From assembly GCA_030428695.1 (NCBI GenBank), contig JAUIEM010000084.1, forward strand, positions 1 to 27,845: a stretch of DNA of 27,845 bases, in the 5' to 3' direction. Below the pieces are notes generated by a model. The model had not been told where the DNA came from, did not search any database, and saw only the letters and a list, made by a program, of their open reading frames with translations. A program made the position numbers and the translations under genes. This DNA is from a bacterium. GTDB taxonomy: Bacteria; Planctomycetota; J058; JAJDCP01. Shown here in pieces: positions 7,279-14,258 of this stretch (the stretch's first letter is position 1; the number at the start of each line of letters is the position of its first letter).

Positions 7279-9430
7279 CGCGTCCCTCCCAGGTCGAGCG
7301 CACATGACCGACATGGTAGTTGTGGCAGGCGAGGCAGTCGGTCGGCCCGCGATGAGGAATCGGCTCGCCGGCGACCGGCAGCGCCGCAGCGGTGGTGTGG
7401 CAGCCGACACAGGTCTCGTGACGCGCGAAGCTCCGGAGCCCGACCTGGCTGCGCCCCTCGCTGTCTGGCCCCCCGTCGAGGCTGTGGCAGGCGAGGCAGG
7501 CGGTGCGTCCGGCCGCGTCGAGGTGCTCCGGGAAGCGGCTGTGCGGCGCGTGGGAGAAGGCGCTGAAGGACTTGATGTGGCGGTCGGCGCCAGCCCCGCG
7601 CCAGGGGATCTCCCGCGGCCAGCGCGCGTCCCCGAGCGGGCCGGCGAGCGGCTGCGGGGTGTGGCAGCGCAGGCAGGCGCCGGCCGGTCCGGCGGTCAGC
7701 GAGGCGTACAGCGGATCGTCGGGCGCGAGCGCGAGCGTCGAGACCAGGTCGAGCCAGGCCGTCAACAGCGGGTCGGCGTGGCCGGGGCGCCAGCGGACCG
7801 CCAGATCGGAGACCAGCGCGCCGTCGAGCTCGTCGACCGCGGCGGCCTCTTCCTCCGTCAACACCAGCGGCACCCCGTCGCCGGGCCGCTCGTCGAGGTC
7901 GGGCAGCCAGCGGCGCAGCGCGACGACCAGGGCGGAGTCGGGCAAGGCCTCCGCCAGGGGGGCCGCGGCCGAGGCGCCGCGCGTCGAGCCCGGCCCGTCC
8001 AGCGCCGCGAGCCGCGCAGACAGCCCCTCCAGGGAGCCGTCCCCGGCCGCCCGCAGCTCGCGCACGAGCTGCTTGACCGCGCGCACGTAGGCTTCCAGCT
8101 CCGCCTTCGTCGCGCCGTCGAGGGGCCGCACGCCCACCTCGCCATCGCAGGTCTTGCACGCGCGTCGGGTCAGCCGCTCGACCCGTCGCGGGTCGGCCTC
8201 GACGCGCGAGAAGTGCTCCGGGTCGGTCAGGCAGCAGACGGTGTGGACGCGCGCCGCGAGCGCGAGGATGTCCTCGGGCAGCCCGTCCCGGGCGAGCAAC
8301 GCGCGCATGAAGGGGGTGTCCCCGCGCTCGGGCTCGGCGACGGCCTTCGCCTCGAGCGGCCAGGACCCGACCTCGTCCAGGCCTTCGACCGAGAAGCTCG
8401 GGAAGGCGAGCAGGCGAGGCTCGCCGAGGGCGGTGCGCAGCCCCTCGTCGTGGCAGCGCGCGCAGCTGACCTCGAAGCCGCGCAACACGTAGTCGCGGCC
8501 GTCCGGGCTGGCGACGTGGCACTGCGCGCAGCTTGCGGCGAGGTCGACCGGCTCGCCCTCGCGGGCAAAGTAGCTCGGGGCGTTGCCGCCGACCAGGTGA
8601 TCGGCGTGGGAGAAGGCGATGCGCGTCACGTGCATCTTCCCGAAGTCGGAGAACGGCGGATGGCCCTGGTCGAAGCCGACGAAACGCTCGGTGTGGCAGG
8701 CCTGGCAGCGGTCGCTCGCGATCGCGGTCAGGTCGACCGCGCCGCGGTGCTCGCGGTGGCAGGTCGCGCAGGCCAGCGCCTCCGCGCCCGGCTGGCCGGC
8801 GACCGCGCGGGCCAACGACCAGGTCCAGGGCTCGCGCTCGGTCGCTTCCGCCGTCGCGCCGAGCACTCCGGGCGGCAGGCCGTGGGCGTACAGGGGCGCG
8901 TGGCCGACCTGGTGGCAGCCGAGGCAGCGGGCGCTGACGGCCCCCTCTCCCGCGCCGGACAGCGAGCTCCGCAGCCAGCCGGCGAGGCCGTCGTCGACGG
9001 CGGCGTGGCAGGCCCCGCAGTCGTCGGCGATGGCGGCGTGGCCGGCGCTGTGCCCGCCCGGATCGAGCAGGCGCGAGCGGGTCGGCTCCGCCGCCAGCAG
9101 GGCGACGAGGACGGCGACCGACAGGACGACCGCGAGCCGCGTCCAGATCCCGCGGCGCACCCGCAGGCCCGCCTCCGGCACGCAGCGCGGGGCGCGCTCG
9201 GGACACAGCCCCTGGACGCTCGGACCGGAACGGCAGGCGGGGCTGCGCGCGCAGCGCCAGGAGCCCTCCTCGCGCTGCGGGCTGCAGGCCGGCTGCCGCA
9301 CGCTGCAGCCGCCGCGCGGGTCCGGTCCCTCGGAGCAGGCGTCGCCGCAGCGGGCGCGGCCGCAGATCCAGCGGGCGTCCGGGCGCTCGTAGGCGCTCTT
9401 GTCGAAGTCGAAGGACTGCAGCGGCTTCAT
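7271..9430 (-). CDS. Membrane-anchored decahaem c-type cytochrome with cysteine-rich cytoplasmic head
   Basis: This encodes 719 residues. The ATG overlaps the stop of the upstream b-cytochrome gene (ATGA). Residues 1-96 contain nine Cys (23, 28, 32, 42, 49, 60, 66, 76, 83) before a single membrane segment (about 98-117). The Arg-rich stretch just before it places the head in the cytoplasm and the rest in the periplasm. Ten CxxCH haem sites have their first Cys at 138, 169, 221, 242, 301, 323, 586, 645, 674 and 699. Residues 324-585 carry no haem motif; a CKTCD near 427 could be a lost one. The likely role is to pass electrons between the membrane b-cytochrome and periplasmic or outer-membrane carriers. 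Other multihaem proteins in bacteria begin with a similar Cys-rich cytoplasmic head, so it may hold a metal centre, but its ligands are unproven. Confidence 0.88.
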   Translation of the reverse strand: MKPLQSFDFDKSAYERPDARWICGRARCGDACSEGPDPRGGCSVRQPACSPQREEGSWRCARSPACRSGPSVQGLCPERAPRCVPEAGLRVRRGIWTRLAVVLSVAVLVALLAAEPTRSRLLDPGGHSAGHAAIADDCGACHAAVDDGLAGWLRSSLSGAGEGAVSARCLGCHQVGHAPLYAHGLPPGVLGATAEATEREPWTWSLARAVAGQPGAEALACATCHREHRGAVDLTAIASDRCQACHTERFVGFDQGHPPFSDFGKMHVTRIAFSHADHLVGGNAPSYFAREGEPVDLAASCAQCHVASPDGRDYVLRGFEVSCARCHDEGLRTALGEPRLLAFPSFSVEGLDEVGSWPLEAKAVAEPERGDTPFMRALLARDGLPEDILALAARVHTVCCLTDPEHFSRVEADPRRVERLTRRACKTCDGEVGVRPLDGATKAELEAYVRAVKQLVRELRAAGDGSLEGLSARLAALDGPGSTRGASAAAPLAEALPDSALVVALRRWLPDLDERPGDGVPLVLTEEEAAAVDELDGALVSDLAVRWRPGHADPLLTAWLDLVSTLALAPDDPLYASLTAGPAGACLRCHTPQPLAGPLGDARWPREIPWRGAGADRHIKSFSAFSHAPHSRFPEHLDAAGRTACLACHSLDGGPDSEGRSQVGLRSFARHETCVGCHTTAAALPVAGEPIPHRGPTDCLACHNYHVGHVRSTWEGRDD

Positions 9431-10272
9431 CCGGGCAGCCCTCCGGAGAAGCCGGTGACGGCGAGGACGTGCAGGAGCATCATCACGCCGAGCACGTAGG
9501 ACAGGGGGATGTGGACGAACAGCCAGTGCTTCAGCAGCGACTGCAGCGCGTAGTGGTAGTCGAGGTCGTGCTTCGTCGCGACCGCCGCGGCCAGCTCGTC
9601 GAACCAGACCCGCTCGTCCTCGCCGATGTAGCGGGTCAGGTTGTCCATCTGCTTCTGCAGCTCGGTCACCGGCTCGCGCCGCTCCATCAGATGGCTGAGG
9701 CGGTGGCGCGGCAGCGCGAAGAAGCGGAACAGGTGCCGCGCGTAGTAGTCCGCGAGCGCCCGCGAGCCGGTCTGCTCGACCGAGCGCACGATCATGTCCT
9801 CGGTCTCGATCCGCAGCTTGCGCATCAGCCCGGGGATGCGCTCGTAGATCACCTCGCGGCCGCGGGTGCGCAGCCGCGGCGGGATCGCCCGGGTCAGGTA
9901 CAGCCCGAGCACCCCGCTGAGGGCGGTGAGGAAGAAGACGCCCGCAAACACCCGCTCGAAGCCGCCCTGCAGCCGGTCGACGTGCAGGACGAACACGAAG
10001 CAGGCGAACAGCCCGGCGTAGACGTGGGCCTGCAGCCAGGTCGACGAGCGCAACAGCGGCAGGAAGGGCAGCTTCTTGCGCAGGTTGTAGGCGAGCAGGA
10101 AGACGACCAGCGCCGCGAGGCCCCAGCCAGTGCCCCGCGTCGGGTCGCCGAGGCTCAGGAGCTCGGCCTGGTGCCAGCCCCAGGTACCCAGGCAGGCGCA
10201 GACGAGCAGGCCGCCGTTGAGCAGCCGGCGCCGCGTGCGTCGCTTCAGCTTTCGGGGGGCGGCTCTACTCAG
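9427..10272 (-). CDS. Di-haem b-type membrane cytochrome, apparent CTG start
   Basis: This encodes 281 residues if it starts at the CTG at 10272. In-frame ATG and GTG are absent, and the first TTG (10053) would remove the first two membrane helices. The extended reading is sound: an Arg/Lys-rich start, then helices at about 18-35, 49-64, 80-98, 107-125 and 249-272. A GGGGAGAGG site precedes the CTG by 9 bases, and the CTG overlaps the stop of the preceding gene. Two helices carry His pairs spaced by 14 (H83/H97 and H254/H268), the arrangement used by ferric-reductase-type and related b-cytochromes to hold two haems across the membrane. A charged loop of about 110 residues separates them. It would carry electrons between the cytoplasmic reductase and the periplasmic c-cytochromes. 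Overlaps on both sides (8 and 4 bp) show tight coupling. Confidence 0.72.
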   Translation of the reverse strand: MSRAAPRKLKRRTRRRLLNGGLLVCACLGTWGWHQAELLSLGDPTRGTGWGLAALVVFLLAYNLRKKLPFLPLLRSSTWLQAHVYAGLFACFVFVLHVDRLQGGFERVFAGVFFLTALSGVLGLYLTRAIPPRLRTRGREVIYERIPGLMRKLRIETEDMIVRSVEQTGSRALADYYARHLFRFFALPRHRLSHLMERREPVTELQKQMDNLTRYIGEDERVWFDELAAAVATKHDLDYHYALQSLLKHWLFVHIPLSYVLGVMMLLHVLAVTGFSGGLPG

Positions 10273-11347
10273 GGCGCCATGCCTCTCCCCGCGTGTCGGT
10301 CGGGAGCAGGTCGGCGAGCGGCGCGAGGGACTCCTCCAGACGCTCGACCGGCCAGCCTTCCACGCGCCCGTTGAACAGGGGCTCGACCCCCGCGCGCACG
10401 GCTTCTGCTCCGGCGAGCACGGCCTCGCTGTCGCTGAGATCCTCGGGCACCGCGCTGACGACTGCCGGGATGATCCCGATCAGCGGGTGATCGTCCGGCA
10501 GCGCCGCGGCGATCGCATCGAGGGCGTCGATGGCCCCTGCGAGCCGCTCGGCCAGGCTGGTGAAGAAGCGTCCGTCCGGGTCGGTGGCGAGGGCCAGGGC
10601 GCGCTGGCTGTACTCGACGTCGAGCAGCTTGCCGATCGCGTACATCGCACGCGGGTGATCGCCGGCCGGGTTGGTCGGATCCTCGGTGTTCTCCGGCGTG
10701 CGGAAGTTGTGGCGGACCTCGCCGTGCGACCAGGACAACAGCTCGAAGCCCGGCGTGCTGGCCGGATGGGAGCCCTCGGCGGTCTCGATGTTGACGACGT
10801 CCTCGACCGTCAGCTCGCCGGCGGCGGGCTTGGCCATGATGTGGCACTGGAAGCAGTTCTCGGCGAGGTCGTACAGCTTGCCGGGCCGGATCATGCCGGC
10901 CTCCTCGAGGGCGAGCAGCTTCTCTTCCCGCGAGCCGATGCCCTCGAGCTCCTCCCACGGCACGTTGTGCTTCGACGCCCAGCCGCTGGCCGGGCCATGG
11001 CAGGACTCGCAGGTCACGCCGTAGTGCATCGTCCGCGACGAGGTCTCGACCGCGGTGAAGTGGCACTGCGCGCACATCGGCGTCTCGCGCATCTCGTCGA
11101 GGTCGAGCTCGATCGTCAGCTCGAAGGCGAGGTCGGACTCGCCCGCTTCCTTCGAGTCGTGGTGGTGCGTGCGCTGCCAGGCCTTGTACTCGTAGGTGTG
11201 GCAGTCGATGCAGTTCTGGTTCTTGTCGACCTTCCCGTCCGGGCCGAGAAAGCTGTGCCCGTCGGCCTGCAGCGTCGGTGCGCTGCCGAGCAGCAGCACC
11301 GCGATGCAGGGCAGGGCGACGGCGAGGACCTTCAGCGCTGTTCGCAT
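10265..11347 (-). CDS. Exported tetrahaem c-type cytochrome (cytochrome c554-like)
   Basis: This encodes 360 residues. The ATG at 11347 is preferred to one at 11383 because GGGAGG lies 9 bases upstream and because it begins a clean signal peptide (MRTALKVLAVALPCIAVLLL, cleaved near ADG). Four CxxCH sites have their first Cys at 46 (CIDCH), 92 (CAQCH), 113 (CESCH) and 165 (CFQCH), all in the first half. Spacing and nearby His residues resemble the cytochrome c554 family, a periplasmic electron shuttle. The C-terminal half (about 220-360) has no haem and is Ala-rich and helical. It follows the reductase gene by 39 bp, and its stop is overlapped by the b-cytochrome start. The likely job is to shuttle electrons across the periplasm; the exact partner is inferred from gene order. 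Confidence 0.85.
   Translation of the reverse strand: MRTALKVLAVALPCIAVLLLGSAPTLQADGHSFLGPDGKVDKNQNCIDCHTYEYKAWQRTHHHDSKEAGESDLAFELTIELDLDEMRETPMCAQCHFTAVETSSRTMHYGVTCESCHGPASGWASKHNVPWEELEGIGSREEKLLALEEAGMIRPGKLYDLAENCFQCHIMAKPAAGELTVEDVVNIETAEGSHPASTPGFELLSWSHGEVRHNFRTPENTEDPTNPAGDHPRAMYAIGKLLDVEYSQRALALATDPDGRFFTSLAERLAGAIDALDAIAAALPDDHPLIGIIPAVVSAVPEDLSDSEAVLAGAEAVRAGVEPLFNGRVEGWPVERLEESLAPLADLLPTDTRGEAWRPE
10282..10290 (-). promoter_or_regulatory. Ribosome-binding site supporting the CTG start
   Basis: On the - strand GGGGAGAGG ends 9 bases before CTG 10272. An ATG also lies in between (10280) but opens a frame that ends after three codons (ATG GCG CCC TGA), so it cannot start the cytochrome. 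This site is the main evidence for the CTG. Confidence 0.5.
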
Positions 11348-11386
11348 CCCGTGTTTCCTCCCGCGGCGCTTCCGCCGCGTCATTCC

Positions 11387-12700
11387 CTAGGCGTCGAGGA
11401 CGACATCGCTCGCCGGCACGCTCTGACAGGTCAGGCACGTGCCGGGCGCGATCTCGGCCGCCGGTTCGTTTGCGTACTCCACTCTACCGGCGCGCACCGC
11501 CACCGCGCAATCTCCGCACTGGCCGACGCGGCAACCGTAGGCGATGTCGATGTTGTGCTGCTCGGCGAGCTCGAGCAGGTTGCTGTGCTCGCCGGTCCAC
11601 TGGGCGGTGCGTTGGCTGCGCGCGAACTGGACCGCGAAGCCGACCTTCGACTCCGCCAGCTCGACCCGCTTGGTGCGCGGCACGCTGGCCGGGCCGAAGG
11701 CCTCGCTGTGGCGCCGCTCCTTGTCGACCCCGAGGGCGTCGAGATGGCGGTCGACCTCGTCCATCATCGACGGCGGGCCGCAGGTGTAGAAGTGCCCCAG
11801 GTCCCGGGCGCTGTCGGTCAGCACCTCGGAGAACAGCCACGGCAGGTCGATCCGCCCCGCCCGGTGCAGAACCGCCGAGGGGGGCGAGGCCTCGCTCGCC
11901 GCGATCAGCTTCTTCGCGGCGACGCTCGGCTGGCTGTAGCAGAAGACGACCCGCACGTAGGGGGTGGTGCGCGCGATCTCCTCGATCCGGGCGCGTTGGA
12001 TCATCTCGGGCAGGTCGCGCACGCCGTAGAACAGCCAGATCCCCCGGTCGCGGTAGCGGCTGCCGGCCACCGCCTCGAGCATGCTGAGCAGCGGGGTCAC
12101 GCCGACGCCCGCCCCGAGCAGGATCGCCGGCCAGCTGTGCTCGAGGTCGAGGAAGAAGGCGCCGCGCGGCGAGTCGAGGTCGACGAGGTCGCCGACCCGC
12201 AGGGTGTCGTGCAGGTAGCTCGAACAGATGCCGCGCCACAGCTTCTTGACGGTGATCCGGTACACCTGCTCGTCGCCGTGTCCGGGGCTCTTGTCCGACA
12301 GCGAATAGCAGCGCACCACCGGCTTCGCCTGGCCCGGGATCTTCAACCGCAACGTCAGGTACTGCCCCGGTTTGTACTCGGGGAGCGGGCGGTTGTCGTG
12401 GGGTTTGAAGTAGAAGGACCGGATGCTCTCGTCTCCGTTCTCGCCGATCTTGCGCACGAGCTCGAACTTGCGCTGTCCCTCCCAGCGCCACTCGGACAGC
12501 GAGCGCGCGCGCTGGGTCGCCCAGTGGGCCCGCTCGATGCGCTGCTGCAGCTCCTGCCGCTCGAGGCGGTAGGCGGCCCGGCGCCGGCGCTGGCGGACGA
12601 GCCAGCTGGCGAAGCTGCCGGCCGCGCTGAACAGGACCAGCAGGGACGCGAGCAGGCCGATCACCTGGACGACTTCGGGCCGCGCGATCAGGTCGAGCAT
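11387..12700 (-). CDS. Membrane-anchored FAD/NAD(P)H oxidoreductase with C-terminal [2Fe-2S] ferredoxin domain
   Basis: This encodes 437 residues; the ATG at 12700 follows GGAGGAG. Order of parts: one membrane segment (about 13-36) followed by RQRRRR, placing the rest in the cytoplasm; an FAD domain of the ferredoxin-NADP reductase superfamily with RCYSLS (130-135); an NAD(P) domain with GAGVGVTP (196-203) and YTCGPPSMM (305-313); and a plant-type [2Fe-2S] domain with Cys 390, 395, 398 and 425. This is the layout of phenol-hydroxylase or NqrF-type reductases with the ferredoxin at the C-terminus. It would take hydride from NAD(P)H and release single electrons, most simply to the b-cytochrome two genes on, or run in reverse. 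It is the only pyridine-nucleotide enzyme in the operon. Confidence 0.9.
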   Translation of the reverse strand: MLDLIARPEVVQVIGLLASLLVLFSAAGSFASWLVRQRRRRAAYRLERQELQQRIERAHWATQRARSLSEWRWEGQRKFELVRKIGENGDESIRSFYFKPHDNRPLPEYKPGQYLTLRLKIPGQAKPVVRCYSLSDKSPGHGDEQVYRITVKKLWRGICSSYLHDTLRVGDLVDLDSPRGAFFLDLEHSWPAILLGAGVGVTPLLSMLEAVAGSRYRDRGIWLFYGVRDLPEMIQRARIEEIARTTPYVRVVFCYSQPSVAAKKLIAASEASPPSAVLHRAGRIDLPWLFSEVLTDSARDLGHFYTCGPPSMMDEVDRHLDALGVDKERRHSEAFGPASVPRTKRVELAESKVGFAVQFARSQRTAQWTGEHSNLLELAEQHNIDIAYGCRVGQCGDCAVAVRAGRVEYANEPAAEIAPGTCLTCQSVPASDVVLDA

Positions 12701-12730
12701 GGGCTCCTCCGGAAGAGACGGGGGACGTCC

Positions 12731-14203
12731 TCAGAACTTCACGATCAGCTCGAGTCTTCCGCCGTAGCCGACGTCGAAGCTCTCCTGCTTCGACGCGTAG
12801 CCCTCGGCGAGGACGATGAAGTGCTGCAGGAAGGCCTGCTGCACCCGCGCCCCGAAGCCGATCTCGTCGTCGGTGGTGCCGTCGGCGGTCGAGGCGCGGC
12901 CCGCGGCCTCGAGGATCAGCTGGGTGCGCTTCTCGTTGAAGAACATCTGGTAGCCGAAGGCGCCGCCGACCGCCCGCTTCGGGGTCGGGTCCAGGGGCGC
13001 CGCGTAGCGGCCGATGCCGGGCGAGGCGAAGAGGATGCCGATGCGGCCGAGAGGACCGCCCGCGTCGGGGCTGCGGAAGGCCGAGGTGTACTCGTCGATG
13101 CCCGCGAAGCCGTTGAGGTACAGCACGTCGCTGGTGCCGGGCACGTCCATCGACAGCTCGACCGTGATCACGTGGCCGTTCGGGATCTCGGCCCGGCCCT
13201 CGCCGAGGCCGACGGCGAGGTTGTAACGGAAGGCGGTGTTGAAGTGACCGAGGCGCTGGGTGGCCGCGACGCCGAAGTACAGCGCCGAGCTCGAGGTCTC
13301 GCGGGAGTTCCGGTACATCACGTCGACTTCGATCGAGCTGAAGAAGACGTCGATCTCGTTGAACAGCCCGACCAGGTCGAGGCGCTCCTCGCCCTCGGGA
13401 TCGAACCACTCCGGGTTCGCGTACAGCCCGGCGATGCGGATGTTCGACGCCCCGAGCCAGCGCAGGGAGTTGCGCACCAGGCCGACCGCGTCGAGGGTGC
13501 CGTTGAGCATCACGCCGTTCTGGAACAACAGCGGCTGGCGGCCGATGGTGAAGCCGAGGTCGAGCAGGGCGTCGTCGTCGAGGTCGAGGCCCGGGAAGAG
13601 CTCGCCGAAGTCGCCCTCGAAGAACAGCGTCGAGACCGTGCCGTCGAAGCGCTCCTTCCAGCCCCCGGCGCGCCCCCTGTCCGGCTCGAACTCGTAGCCG
13701 GTGAAGCCGCCGGTGAGCGGTCCGGCCCGGTCGGGATTGTCGAACGGCCGCATCCCGAACAGGATGCGCTCGGTCGCCGAGAGCCGCAGGTTCGCGAACA
13801 CGTCGAGGCGGTTGACCCACTCGGTGCGGTCGGCGCGGCCGTCGGCGCCGCTGTCGAAGGTCTGGAAGGCCGAACGGGCGGTGCCGTAGATCAGCAGCGA
13901 GGGATTCCAGAAGGCTCCCCAGGGCAGCTGGAAGCCGGGCGTCAGCGGCCCCTGGCCCTGGAAGGGGTCACCGATCTCGAGCAGCGGCTTCGGGCGCACC
14001 CCGGGCACCCCCGCCCGGTCGGGGCCGTAGTACTCGTCGGAGACGTAGCTCAGCGCGTCGGTGAAGGCCCGGCGGGAGAGGCCGCGGGGCTCGAGCCGGT
14101 CGGGGATGATCGGGTCGGTGCGCACCGCCCCGCTGTCGGCCTCCTGGGCCGCGAGCGCGGCGGCGAACAGACACAGCCACAGAGCGCTCGATCCGCCCCT
14201 CAT
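12731..14203 (-). CDS. Probable outer-membrane beta-barrel (porin-like) protein
   Basis: This encodes 490 residues; the ATG at 14203 has AGGGGGAAG just upstream, and a signal peptide ends near ALAAQ. The mature chain has many alternating strands with aromatic girdles, Asp/Gly-rich turns, no Cys pairs and no haem motif, and ends in IVKF. A terminal Phe on an amphipathic strand is the usual outer-membrane insertion signal. No specific family was recognised. It sits between a pentahaem lipoprotein and the inner-membrane electron carriers (55 bp after the first, 30 bp before the reductase), so it may sheath a cytochrome through the outer membrane, as porin-cytochrome complexes do. That role is inference; a general porin is the alternative. 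Confidence 0.7.
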   Translation of the reverse strand: MRGGSSALWLCLFAAALAAQEADSGAVRTDPIIPDRLEPRGLSRRAFTDALSYVSDEYYGPDRAGVPGVRPKPLLEIGDPFQGQGPLTPGFQLPWGAFWNPSLLIYGTARSAFQTFDSGADGRADRTEWVNRLDVFANLRLSATERILFGMRPFDNPDRAGPLTGGFTGYEFEPDRGRAGGWKERFDGTVSTLFFEGDFGELFPGLDLDDDALLDLGFTIGRQPLLFQNGVMLNGTLDAVGLVRNSLRWLGASNIRIAGLYANPEWFDPEGEERLDLVGLFNEIDVFFSSIEVDVMYRNSRETSSSALYFGVAATQRLGHFNTAFRYNLAVGLGEGRAEIPNGHVITVELSMDVPGTSDVLYLNGFAGIDEYTSAFRSPDAGGPLGRIGILFASPGIGRYAAPLDPTPKRAVGGAFGYQMFFNEKRTQLILEAAGRASTADGTTDDEIGFGARVQQAFLQHFIVLAEGYASKQESFDVGYGGRLELIVKF

Positions 14204-14258
14204 GCTTCCCCCTATCGGACCCACCGCACCCCACATGCGGTCTCCGGGCCGCCGGCGC

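Noticed and set aside
7271..9430. Repeated GGCAGGCGAGGCAG-like words that look like short direct repeats.
   Set aside because: They are the codons of CxxCH haem motifs on the - strand, not a repeat array.
10265..11383. Start of the tetrahaem cytochrome at 11383.
   Set aside because: Only a basic stretch would be added before the signal peptide, and the strong GGGAGG ribosome-binding site lies before the ATG at 11347.
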